This document shows, in pieces, positions 55,923 to 64,000 of a stretch of DNA of 64,000 bases. The translations under genes were made by a program, and so were the position numbers. Under the pieces are notes generated by a model, which saw nothing but the letters and a program-made list of their open reading frames with translations, had not been told where the DNA came from and made no database searches. Numbering within the stretch: the stretch's first letter is position 1; every line of letters begins with the position of its first letter. The DNA comes from Tenacibaculum sp. MAR_2009_124 (lineage in GTDB: Bacteria > Bacteroidota > Bacteroidia > Flavobacteriales > Flavobacteriaceae), in contig NZ_FNSF01000005.1 of NCBI RefSeq assembly GCF_900105455.1, positions 372,001-436,000 of the forward strand, read 5' to 3'.

Positions 55923-56171
55923 ATTTTGAAAATTTAAAGTAGTTTTAAGCTACTGGTTTTATACCTACTCTGTTAAAAGGTTTTTCAGTTTCCACCTATC
56001 TATCTGTAGCGCCACAAATATTTTTCATTTATATACTATATTGTTAAGAAAAGACTCAAACTGCAAAATTATTATCAAATAGAACGGGATAACTAGCATT
56101 TATTTAGGGGATAATCATCTTCATAGACTACCAAAACTAATTGATTCCTAGAAACAAAACAATACCTACTA

Positions 56172-56478
56172 CCCCTAAAAAACACTAAGGGATTTCCCTA
56201 AATTTAGTCTAGAGCCCAAAGTCAAAAGTCAAAAGTCGAAAAGAATAAAAAACTCAACATTCAACCCTCAACACCCAACACCCAACATTCATCGCTCAAA
56301 ACTCAAAACTCACAATTCAAAATTCAAAATTCAAAATTACCACTCCTTCGAAACCACCATCAAACACGCTTTCTCTGTCTCACTTCGAGTAAAATTATTT
56401 GTAATAAAATGAAAAATAATTTTGTATCGAGAAGTCTAAATATCAAATTGAATTATCAATTCACAACTCAACACTCAA
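56172..56478 (+). repeat. Cassette-flanking direct repeat, left copy
   Basis: Positions 56328-56478 match 59224-59374 at 150 of 151 bases in the same orientation, 2896 bases apart. Upstream, TTTAGTCTAGA and CACTAAGGG also recur (56172-56213). The block contains an imperfect palindrome ACTTCGAGTAAAATTATTT ... AAATAATTTTGTATCGAGAAGT (quoted in parts of twenty or fewer elsewhere). Confidence 0.85.
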
Positions 56479-56678
56479 AACTCAAAGTCCAAAGTCCAAA
56501 GTGTCAAGGAATAAAAAATTCAACACTCAAAACTCACAATTCAACATTCAACATTAAACATTAAACACTCAAAATTCAAATAGTATGAGTCAACACAGTG
56601 GTACGTCTTAACCGATTCACGCACCAAAGGTTGACCTTGTCAGGGAAAACAACCACCATTTAGTATTATGTCTTCAAT

Positions 56679-56781
56679 GAACTCCCCGATGAAAGCATAC
56701 AGGGTATCTGTTGGATTCATAATTTATATTTCGAGGCAAGCACCAGGGAATTAAGCCCTTGGATATCGCCCTGCAATTAAA
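56679..56781 (+). repeat. ~103-base repeat right of the RiPP cluster
   Basis: Matches 52692-52796 in the same orientation: CCCCGATGAAAGCATACAGG, GGGTATCTGTTGGATTCAT, ATATTTCGAGGCAAGC and TTGGATATCGCCCTGCAATT. Its hairpins are more decayed than in the left copy. Confidence 0.7.
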
Positions 56782-56929
56782 ATCTAAATGGTGTTCAACT
56801 AGTTTAACTACAAAGCCCTTCATCTTTGCGCCTAACCAATTTAGTTTTAAAACATAAATATCCCCTAGCCTTAATAATTAAGGCACTACTCACTTCTGCC
56901 AATAAGTAATTTGATAATGTTTTGTACTT

Positions 56930-57093
56930 ATACCAGTTATGATTTGAAATTAATGTAAAAGAAAATGATGGTTTTTTTCTTTATTCAAGTTTTAAAAATT
57001 GAGCATAGCCTTAGCTTATGGTTCTTTTTTCTAATAAAGAAGAAAGGGAAAAAAGGGCGTTTTATTACGGTAATTTCAATTTGTAAATGGTAT
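56930..57093 (+). repeat. Dispersed inverted-repeat element, copy C
   Basis: Begins ATACCAGTTATGATTTGAAA and ends (reverse complement) ATACCATTTACAAATTGAAA; inner arms share TTTGAAATTA-like and ACGGTAATTTC-like sequences with copy B. The core is GCATAGCCTTAGCTTATGG. 164 bases, same orientation as copy B. Confidence 0.8.
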
Positions 57094-57308
57094 TAATACA
57101 GTATTAATTTTTTAACGTAAAGTTTATCATAGGCAAGTTGGTTTCATATTCACTTTCTGTTTTCTTTATAGTATACCCGTAACTGTACAAACTTTGTACG
57201 GCTAGTTGCACTAATTTATCTATATTTGTTTGAGTATGTAGCAAATATAAGAATTAATTTCGTTTTTAATCGAAATAATTTCTTTTATTTTCGTTTTTAG
57301 TTTATACC

Positions 57309-57722
57309 ATGACAGATTTTTACGAAAAACTCAAGCAATACAAAAAAGAAAAATCATTAACATATAATGATTTAGGAGAGCTGATAAGTGTTAGTGGTGA
57401 CACCTTTAGAATGGCTATGAATAAGAAAACATTTTCTAAACTAAGACAAGAAAAACTATTGTCAATTATTAATAGCCAACAAACCAGCGCTCATTTGAGT
57501 GAAAGTAATATCTTTTATGAAAAAGAAGGAGTTAAATTCAGTATCGACGAAATAATTTCGTTTCTAACCGTTAATATAAAGCTAATAAATAACAGCGGAA
57601 AACTTGAAAATCTAATCAATGCTATAAATACAGTTAAAAACATTGACCAATACAATACCTTAAGCGAAGAAATTGAGAAAATTAAGAGTTTACTTGAAAG
57701 AAATAAAGATGTATTAAAGTAA
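57309..57722 (+). CDS. HTH (XRE-like) regulator-type protein
   Basis: 137 residues. Residues 5-55 form a helix-turn-helix (KLKQYKKEKSLTYNDLGELI; VSGDTFRMAMNKKTFSKLR), and the rest is helical, ending in a coiled coil (LSEEIEKIKSLLERNKDVLK). It is convergent with the small genes beside it (9-base overlap) and inside the repeat-bracketed cassette. Likely a phage- or element-type regulator. Confidence 0.72.
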   Translation: MTDFYEKLKQYKKEKSLTYNDLGELISVSGDTFRMAMNKKTFSKLRQEKLLSIINSQQTSAHLSESNIFYEKEGVKFSIDEIISFLTVNIKLINNSGKLENLINAINTVKNIDQYNTLSEEIEKIKSLLERNKDVLK

Positions 57723-57929
57723 ATGAGGTAAATCATTAAATATATCATTCAATCCTTCAATTACCTTTGCTCTCGCCTTATCTTCTTCATTTTTTAATTT
57801 TTCTAGCTCTTTCTCAGCTTCTTTAATTGTTTCCTCATTCACATACCTTTGTTGCTCAACCGTAAGAAGAGACTTGGACTTTCTCTGAAACAATCTTCTA
57901 AGTTTATCGGTTACCCTCTTTAATCCCAT
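57714..57929 (-). CDS. Small charged coiled-coil protein, function unknown
   Basis: 71 residues. Basic N-terminus (MGLKRVTDKLRRLFQRKSKS) and a coiled coil (ETIKEAEKELEKLKNEEDK), ending LNDIFNDLPHLL. It starts 2 bases after the stop of the membrane protein gene, so they are cotranscribed. Not recognised. Confidence 0.6.
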   Translation of the reverse strand: MGLKRVTDKLRRLFQRKSKSLLTVEQQRYVNEETIKEAEKELEKLKNEEDKARAKVIEGLNDIFNDLPHLL

Positions 57930-57931
57930 GG

Positions 57932-58777
57932 TTAAATAGCAATTTTATTTAAAGTATCTTTTATATCCTTATCCAATTCATCAGCTTGCTGTTTTACACT
58001 TTCAATCGAATCAATTGATTTATCATGTTTTTCAGCATACAAAGCATTAACAGTCATTTTTCGATAATGCTTTCTCTTAATTCTTAAAATCAAATTGATA
58101 AGCGTATGTATAACACCCTGTTTTTTGGTAAAGTATTTGATTAATTGCGCTATAAAAAAGGCGATAGCTACGCAAATTATCGCTTTAAAACCAAGGTATA
58201 CTTCTGTATAAAAATCGTTTGCTGTTTGAAAGAAAAGATGATACAACCAAAAAAACGAAACACCAATACCAACAATAGAAATTATTTCATGTCCTGTTTT
58301 TAAAGTTCTTTTATAGTCGTCAATCAACGATTTAACTGAAAAGTACAACCCAAGCAAAACCAAACCAAAAACAAACAACCAAAATTTAAAACTAGCCCTT
58401 CCTAAAAAAGAATGTTCTTTATAAAGGGATTTCTTTCTTTTACTGTAAACCTTTAATTTTTCTTGGGCTAATTTCCTGTATTCATTTCTTTTAATTTTAT
58501 ACTCATCTATTGTCAATGTCACACCTAACTCATTAAGCAAAGAGTCTTGGATAAAATTTCGCTCAGCGATTATTTTATCATAAGTTTTATAATGTTTTAA
58601 ATATGAATCAGAGTATCGTTGAAAAGGGGCGTGAAATAAAGACATAGCAACCATTAAAAATGCTCCTATGCCTAATAAAATACTTTTTACTTTATTATTC
58701 AGAGCCGTCTTCTTGTGGATCGGGATCTTCTGTTCCGTCGTCTCCTGGATCAACGAATTGTATTTCTTGTTGTTCAT
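57932..58777 (-). CDS. Membrane protein of unknown function in the cassette
   Basis: 281 residues with four helices: about 34-50, 128-148, 164-180 and 193-212 (TEVYLGFKAIICVAIAFFIA). Between helices 1 and 2 is a charged periplasmic loop (IDEYKIKRNEYRKLAQEKLK); the C-terminus is a soluble charged helix (ESVKQQADELDKDIKDTLNK). The annotated start overlaps the small lipoprotein gene by 83 bases; no other ATG precedes the first helix. Not recognised. Confidence 0.68.
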   Translation of the reverse strand: MNNKKYNSLIQETTEQKIPIHKKTALNNKVKSILLGIGAFLMVAMSLFHAPFQRYSDSYLKHYKTYDKIIAERNFIQDSLLNELGVTLTIDEYKIKRNEYRKLAQEKLKVYSKRKKSLYKEHSFLGRASFKFWLFVFGLVLLGLYFSVKSLIDDYKRTLKTGHEIISIVGIGVSFFWLYHLFFQTANDFYTEVYLGFKAIICVAIAFFIAQLIKYFTKKQGVIHTLINLILRIKRKHYRKMTVNALYAEKHDKSIDSIESVKQQADELDKDIKDTLNKIAI

Positions 58778-58868
58778 TCTGCTCTATTTGTTCTAAACTA
58801 GTATCAGTACAACTACTAAAAAATCCCACAATACCAATGATTACTATAATTCCAACTATTTTTTTCAT
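58695..58868 (-). CDS. Small acidic lipoprotein (57 residues), overlaps the next gene
   Basis: MKKIVGIIVIIGIVGFFSSC is a signal with a lipobox (FFSSC), then TDTSLEQIEQNEQQEIQFVD and an acidic tail PGDDGTEDPDPQEDGSE, stop TAA at 58695-58697. Short lipoproteins with this plan are common in Bacteroidota and often missed. It lies in another frame over the first 83 bases of the membrane protein gene, which it precedes in the same operon. Confidence 0.6.
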   Translation of the reverse strand: MKKIVGIIVIIGIVGFFSSCTDTSLEQIEQNEQQEIQFVDPGDDGTEDPDPQEDGSE

Positions 58869-59017
58869 GATTACGTTAGTTTATCAAAATTAATACTAAC
58901 GTAAATATAGCGGTTTAGTTGAATTTAAGCAGAGGTCTTAAGCTTGGTTTTAAAGTTGTTATCAGTTGTAAAAGAGCCAAACATAACCCTATTTTTAACC
59001 AAAAACAATACACAATT

Positions 59018-59374
59018 CCCCTAGAAAATTACTCAGGGTTTTCCCTAGATTTAGTCTAGAATCCAAAGCTCAAAGTCCAAAGGCGAAAGTCGAAAAAAAC
59101 TCAAAACTCACAACCCACAACTCAAAATTCAAAACTCAAAACTCAACACCCAACATTCAACATTCAACACTCAACACTCAACACTAAACCTTCAAAACTA
59201 AAAACTCATAATTCAAAACTCACAATTCAAAATTACCACTCCTTCGAAACCACCATCAAACACGCTTTCTCTGTGTCACTTCGAGTAAAATTATTTGTAA
59301 TAAAATGAAAAATAATTTTGTATCGAGAAGTCTAAATATCAAATTGAATTATCAATTCACAACTCAACACTCAA
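59018..59374 (+). repeat. Cassette-flanking direct repeat, right copy
   Basis: Right copy of 56172-56478; inner 59224-59374 differs at one base (CTGTGTCAC for CTGTCTCAC). It is embedded in simple-sequence tracts (ACTCAAAACTCA-type units, about 59056-59232). 58919-59550 has no gene. Confidence 0.85.
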
Positions 59375-59550
59375 CACTCAAAATTCAAAACTCACACAAA
59401 ACAAACAAAGTTCATTTGTTTAGAATTTTGTTAGCTTCTATGTTTCCTATTTTCCAATTCCTTACATTCATTTGAATATTACCAAAAAATCCACTAATTT
59501 GGGCTTTACAACAGTATACAAGGCTGTAAAGCACGATCAAGAAAAAAGAA

Positions 59551-62373
59551 ATGACACAAACTACTGCAAATCAAACCCCCGAGCAGAAAGCACGTGATAT
59601 TATAGATGCAATGTTACACGAAGCGGGCTGGTTAGTACAATCCAAAGAAAACATCAATTTATCCGCAGGTACAGGAATTGCCTTACGAGAAACCAATACC
59701 GTTTCAGGTTCGGCAGACTACGTATTGTACATAAACCGAAATCCTGTTGGTGTAATAGAAGCCAAAAAAGAAGAAGAAGGACACCGTTTAACCGCAGCAG
59801 AAGACCAATCGATTAGATATGCCAAAGAAGGTATCAAAATAGGTTCTTTTCTTTTAACCAATGAAAAACCCTTTGTATATGAAAGTACGGGTACTATTAC
59901 CAGGTTTAGAGATATTAGAGACCCAAAACCGAAGGGCAGACGCATCTTTAGCTTTCATAAACCAGAAACCTTAGCGCATTCTTTAAAACAAGGTAGCTCT
60001 TTGCGCCAACGTTTACAGGAATTACCAGAGTTATCACCCGAAGGATTGCGAAAAGCACAGGTAACTGCCATACGTAATTTAGAAACCTCCTTTAAAAACA
60101 ACAAGCAAAAAGCGCTGATACAAATGGCAACAGGTGCAGGTAAAACCTTTACCGCTGCTACCTTTAGCTATCGTTTATTAAAGCATGCCAAAGCCAATCG
60201 TATTTTATTTTTGGTAGATACTAAAAACTTAGGAGAACAAGCCGAGCAGGAGTTTTTAAGCTATCAACCTACGGACGACAATCGAAAGTTTACCGAATTA
60301 TACAACGTACAACGTCTAAACTCCAATTATATAGCACCCAACAGTCATGTATGTATTTCTACCATACAGCGATTATATTCCATATTAAAAGGTGAAGAAT
60401 TAGACGAAACCAATGAGTTGGCACCTACCGAAGAAAATACATGGATGCAGCAACAACTAAATAAAAAAGAAGCTGTACCAGTTGCTTATACTCCTAACGT
60501 ACCCATTGAAAGCTTTGATTTTGTAATTATTGACGAGTGCCACCGCTCTATTTATAATCTATGGAAACAAGTGCTCGATTATTTTGATGCTTTTTTAATT
60601 GGGTTAACCGCCACACCCGATAACCGAACTTTCGGTTTTTTTGAAGAAAATGTGGTAAGTGAATATACCTTAGAAGAATCGGTAATTGATGGGGTAAATG
60701 TAGATTATCAGGTATATACCATTGAAACCGACATTTCTAAAAAAGGAGCGGTTATACAATCAGGTTGGTTTGTAGACCGACGTGATAAATTAACCCGTAA
60801 AAATAGATGGCAACAGGAGGATGAAGATACTGATTACAAAAGAAACGATTTAGACAAAAAGGTAGTAAACCCAAGTCAAATCCGTAATATTATCAAAGAA
60901 TACAAAAAGGTATTACAAACCACTTTATTTCCGAAACGTTTTGATAAAGACGGGATCTATGAAGTACCCAAAACCTTGGTATTTGCCAAAACCGATAGCC
61001 ATGCCGATGATATTATCAAAATTATTCGTGATGAGTTTAACGAAGGCGACGATTTTTGTAAAAAACTTACGTATAAAAGTAAAGAAGATCCAAAATCGGT
61101 ATTAAACCGTTTTAGAATTAGGTACGAACCTCGAATCGCTGTTACGGTAGATATGGTGGCTACGGGTACCGATGTAAAAGCCTTAGAAGTACTGCTTTTT
61201 ATGCGTGATGTAAAAAGTAAAAACTATTTTGAGCAAATGAAAGGGCGTGGTACTCGCACCATTGATAGCGATAGTTTGCAAATGGTTACCAAAGCAGCAA
61301 AAAGCAAAACCCACTTTATTATTGTAGATGCCGTGGGAGCCACCAAATCTAAAAAAACCACCAGTCGTTCTTTAGAACGAAAACCAACCATTGGCTTTAA
61401 AGCCCTTTTAGATGCCGTTAAAATGGGCGTAACCGATGAAGATTTGTTTTTGTCACTCGCCAACCGACTCTTACGTTTGGAAAAACAAATAAGTACCGCT
61501 GAAAAGGAAAAAATTATAAGCCTTACGGGTAAAACCATTCCGTTAATAGCCAAGGAACTATTAACTGCCTACGACCCTGATGTTTTAAACGATGCCACGG
61601 AAGCCATCATAACAAAAATTCCAAGGGAAGACCACACTCCTGCCCTATATACCCAAACCCGACAGAAAGTGCAGCAAGAGTTGTTAACAAAAGCAGCAAG
61701 CAATTTTACAGGAGAGTTTTGTACCTATATAGAAGAAGTACGCAAACAAAACGAACAAATTATTGACCATATTAATATTGATACGGTAACCAAGAGCGAA
61801 TGGGACACTACCTCTATAAGCAATGCGAATGAGATAGTTAACGATTTTAAAAGCTATGTAGAAACCCATAAAGACGAAATAACAGCCTTAAATATTTACT
61901 ATAACCAACCCCATAACCGCAGAAACGTTACTTTTGCCATGCTAAAAGAAGTGTTGGACAAGCTAAAAGCAGACAAGCCTTTGCTGGCGCCACAGCACGT
62001 TTGGGATGCCTATACACAGTTGGAAACCGTAAAAGGAGAACAACCTTTAAAAGAATTAACCATTTTAGTGTCTTTACTACGCAGAGTATGCGGTATTGAT
62101 ACCCAATTAAAAGCCTATGACAAGGTGGTGGATGATAATTTTAAAACCTGGATGTTTCAACAAAATGCAGGGCAACACAACCGTTTTACGCCTGAGCAGG
62201 TAGACTGGTTACGTCTAATTAAAGAGCATATTAAAAACAGTTACCATATTGAGGTGGATGATTTAGACTATACACCTTTTGATGCCCAAGGCGGCCGTGG
62301 CAAAATGCACCAACTTTTTGGCAACCAAATGAATGAAATTATGAACGAACTAAATAATATATTGGCTGCATAA
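59551..62373 (+). CDS. hsdR: Type I restriction enzyme, restriction (HsdR) subunit
   Basis: 940 residues. An N-terminal nuclease with D56 and E70-x-K72 (GSADYVLYINRNPVGVIEAK), helicase motifs: Walker A QMATGAGKTFTAATFS (near 191), DECHRS (near 327), GLTATPDNRTFGF, and a C-terminal EcoEI-type domain. It cuts DNA after ATP-driven translocation. The stop overlaps the hsdS start (TAATG). C-ending codons look more frequent than in the surrounding genes, which may mark transfer; this is only an impression. Confidence 0.93.
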   Translation: MTQTTANQTPEQKARDIIDAMLHEAGWLVQSKENINLSAGTGIALRETNTVSGSADYVLYINRNPVGVIEAKKEEEGHRLTAAEDQSIRYAKEGIKIGSFLLTNEKPFVYESTGTITRFRDIRDPKPKGRRIFSFHKPETLAHSLKQGSSLRQRLQELPELSPEGLRKAQVTAIRNLETSFKNNKQKALIQMATGAGKTFTAATFSYRLLKHAKANRILFLVDTKNLGEQAEQEFLSYQPTDDNRKFTELYNVQRLNSNYIAPNSHVCISTIQRLYSILKGEELDETNELAPTEENTWMQQQLNKKEAVPVAYTPNVPIESFDFVIIDECHRSIYNLWKQVLDYFDAFLIGLTATPDNRTFGFFEENVVSEYTLEESVIDGVNVDYQVYTIETDISKKGAVIQSGWFVDRRDKLTRKNRWQQEDEDTDYKRNDLDKKVVNPSQIRNIIKEYKKVLQTTLFPKRFDKDGIYEVPKTLVFAKTDSHADDIIKIIRDEFNEGDDFCKKLTYKSKEDPKSVLNRFRIRYEPRIAVTVDMVATGTDVKALEVLLFMRDVKSKNYFEQMKGRGTRTIDSDSLQMVTKAAKSKTHFIIVDAVGATKSKKTTSRSLERKPTIGFKALLDAVKMGVTDEDLFLSLANRLLRLEKQISTAEKEKIISLTGKTIPLIAKELLTAYDPDVLNDATEAIITKIPREDHTPALYTQTRQKVQQELLTKAASNFTGEFCTYIEEVRKQNEQIIDHINIDTVTKSEWDTTSISNANEIVNDFKSYVETHKDEITALNIYYNQPHNRRNVTFAMLKEVLDKLKADKPLLAPQHVWDAYTQLETVKGEQPLKELTILVSLLRRVCGIDTQLKAYDKVVDDNFKTWMFQQNAGQHNRFTPEQVDWLRLIKEHIKNSYHIEVDDLDYTPFDAQGGRGKMHQLFGNQMNEIMNELNNILAA

Positions 62374-64000
62374 TGAAAGAAGATTGGACTGAATCTATTT
62401 TAGAAAACTTTATTTCTTATAATGGAGTTTTCTCAGATGGAGATTGGGTAGAAAAGAAAGATCAAGATGTCAATGGAGAAGTTAGGCTAATACAATTAGC
62501 TGATATTGGAGATGGAAACTTCAGAGACAAATCGAATAAAAAACTTACTATAGACAGAGCGAGAAAGATGAATTGTCTTTTTCTGAATTATGGAGATATT
62601 TTGATTGCAAGAATGCCAGAACCATTAGGTAGGGCTACTATTTTTCCTTTAGATAAAAAAGAATCTTATATAACAGCTGTGGACGTTGCTGTATTAAGAC
62701 CTAATGCATGTTCAATAAACTCTAAATATTTATTACATTTAATAAATAGTCCTAGTATAAGAAGTGAGATAGACAAACTAAAAAGCGGTACAACGAGAAA
62801 AAGAATTTCTAGAAAGAACTTAAATAAAATTCTTTTTCCTTTAGCACCATTACCCGAACAACAAGCCATTGTAAAAAAAATAGAAGGCTTATTGAGCAGT
62901 TTAGATCATAGTGTGGAAAGTTTAACCAAAGCCCAAGAGCAATTAAAAATATACCGCCAAGCAGTGCTTAAAAAAGCGTTTGAGGGGGAGTTAACCAAAG
63001 AATGGAGGGAGAAAAAAACAGATTTACCTACTGCTGATGAATTGCTAGTACAAATACAAGAAGAACGAGAAAAGCATTACGAAAAACAAATTGACGATTG
63101 GAAAAACGCAATTAAAGTTTGGGAAGAAAAAGGGAAAGAGAGTGAAAAACCTAAAAAACCCAGTAAACCAACTAACTTAGATTTCAAAATAAAAATTCTT
63201 GATGATATAGCTTCTTTATTTAAAACTCCAAAAAGTTGGAATATACAACATTTAGCATTTATTTCTGATAATAGACCTAACAGCATTGTTGATGGTCCTT
63301 TTGGTTCGTCAATCAATGTGGCGGAAGATTATAAAAAGGAAGGGGTACCAGTTATTAGAATGGTAAATATTAGACCTCTTAAGTATATTTCTAAAAATCT
63401 TAGATACATAGTTAAAGAAAAGTTTAGGAAATTAATAAGGCATAATATTTTAAGTGGTGATGTCCTAATAGCTAAAGTTGGGGCTACGATAGGTGATTGC
63501 TGTATTTATCCAGATAAGGAGCCAGAAGGAATGTTATCTACGACAGGGAGCTGTAGAATTAGATTAGATTCTAATGTATATCTACCAAAAATGCTTCAGT
63601 ATTATATCTATTTTCAAAAGTATAAACTAAAGAATATCGCTTCTCAAACAGCGCAACCTTTCTTAAACATGAAGGTGTTGAAATCATATCCAATTCCCTT
63701 TTTAACTATTAAGGAACAACACCAAATCGTTAAAGAAATAGAAAGCCGTTTATCGGTATGTGATAAATTGGAAGAAAGCATTGTTACCAGTTTACAAAAA
63801 GCCAAGGCATTACGCCAAAGTATTTTAAAAAAAGCCTTTGAGGGTACTTTGTTAACACCGCAAGAAATAGCAGCCTGTAAAGCAGACCCCAACTATGAGC
63901 CTGCCAGCGTGTTGTTGGAAAAAATTAAGGCAGAAAAAGCAGCAAAAGAAGCTCCCAAAAAAACAACCGTAAAAAAGAAACCCAAAAAAAGAGTAGCAAA
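62373..64000 (+). CDS. hsdS: Type I restriction specificity subunit (HsdS), 3' end outside window
   Basis: Open from ATG 62373 to the right edge, over 540 codons. Two target-recognition domains (about 5-165 and 305-460) with the two conserved coiled coils: LPEQQAIVKKIEGLLSSLDH then YRQAVLKKAFEGEL, and KEQHQIVKEIESRLSVCDKL then LRQSILKKAFEGTL. A Lys-rich tail (APKKTTVKKKPKKR) follows. It binds the sequence that HsdR and HsdM act on. The hsdM gene is not upstream and must be downstream or elsewhere. Confidence 0.92.
   Translation, partial: MKEDWTESILENFISYNGVFSDGDWVEKKDQDVNGEVRLIQLADIGDGNFRDKSNKKLTIDRARKMNCLFLNYGDILIARMPEPLGRATIFPLDKKESYITAVDVAVLRPNACSINSKYLLHLINSPSIRSEIDKLKSGTTRKRISRKNLNKILFPLAPLPEQQAIVKKIEGLLSSLDHSVESLTKAQEQLKIYRQAVLKKAFEGELTKEWREKKTDLPTADELLVQIQEEREKHYEKQIDDWKNAIKVWEEKGKESEKPKKPSKPTNLDFKIKILDDIASLFKTPKSWNIQHLAFISDNRPNSIVDGPFGSSINVAEDYKKEGVPVIRMVNIRPLKYISKNLRYIVKEKFRKLIRHNILSGDVLIAKVGATIGDCCIYPDKEPEGMLSTTGSCRIRLDSNVYLPKMLQYYIYFQKYKLKNIASQTAQPFLNMKVLKSYPIPFLTIKEQHQIVKEIESRLSVCDKLEESIVTSLQKAKALRQSILKKAFEGTLLTPQEIAACKADPNYEPASVLLEKIKAEKAAKEAPKKTTVKKKPKKRVA

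Larger units (their letters stand above)
55923..57308. other. 1.4-kb non-coding stretch rich in repeats
   Basis: No gene seen. It contains, in order, a C/T-poor simple-sequence tract built from CAAAACTCA-like units (about 56213-56345 and 56462-56580), the repeat 56172-56478, the right copy of the RiPP-flanking repeat (56679-56781) and the inverted-repeat element copy C (56930-57093). Confidence 0.7.

Noticed and set aside
56213..56580. Possible CRISPR array in the CAAAACTCA tracts
   Set aside because: Units drift in length and sequence, there are no regular spacers, and no cas genes are seen.
1..64000. tRNA or rRNA genes
   Set aside because: No stretch with a T-loop GTTCGAATC-type consensus and cloverleaf pairing was noticed by eye; a covariance search would decide.

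Overview
The window is about 64 kb of AT-rich chromosome from a member of the Bacteroidota, most likely a marine Flavobacteriaceae of the Tenacibaculum/Polaribacter kind; the genus is inference. Supporting signs are promoters of the Bacteroidota type (TAnnTTTG about 19-20 bases after a TTTG or TTG), a complete Bat (aerotolerance) operon, a fused OlsF acyltransferase, small double-glycine leader peptides, a SulP/UspA/carbonic anhydrase block and many flavobacterial small lipoproteins. No rRNA, tRNA or CRISPR array was found.

Layout. 1-4.2 kb: start of rplU, a catalytic/non-catalytic M16 peptidase pair and a small double-glycine peptide. 4.2-12.6 kb: housekeeping genes (DMT exporter, HMA lipoprotein, olsF-lysC-GNAT operon, fbp, sodA, cupin-like protein). 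12.7-18.9 kb: biotin genes bioF, bioD, bioA, a KAS II-like ketoacyl synthase and bioB, split by one opposing Coa1-like gene. 19-21.4 kb: a thioredoxin-fold protein and a MarR-AAA-YggS operon, each with the same operator lying between the -33 and -7 promoter boxes. 21.4-31.3 kb: a frameshifted nhaC, a PLP enzyme with a divergent Lrp regulator, tatD, ogt, a truncated PD40 protein beside degenerate leader copies, tadA and lpxH. 31.5-43.7 kb: a TonB-dependent receptor, then moxR-DUF58-DUF4381-batABCDE. 43.8-49.8 kb: two SulP transporters around a universal stress protein and a beta-carbonic anhydrase, plausibly a bicarbonate uptake/hydration module.

50-64 kb is accessory DNA. It holds an S9 peptidase, then a grasp-with-spasm RiPP cluster (ATP-grasp ligase, SPASM protein without a visible radical SAM cysteine motif, a DUF6624-like lipoprotein and two precursor peptides). 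Both precursors carry a cysteine-framed EF-hand-like loop right after a double-glycine leader; this is the most unusual thing in the window. The cluster is bracketed by two ~105 bp direct repeats. Beyond it is a 2.9 kb cassette (HTH protein, small lipoprotein, membrane protein, coiled-coil protein) bracketed by two ~300 bp direct repeats whose inner 151 bp differ at one base, and then the start of a type I restriction system (hsdR, partial hsdS).

A separate family of ~160 bp inverted-repeat elements with ends ATACCA...TGGTAT and a conserved core occurs three times (10.7, 50.2 and 56.9 kb).
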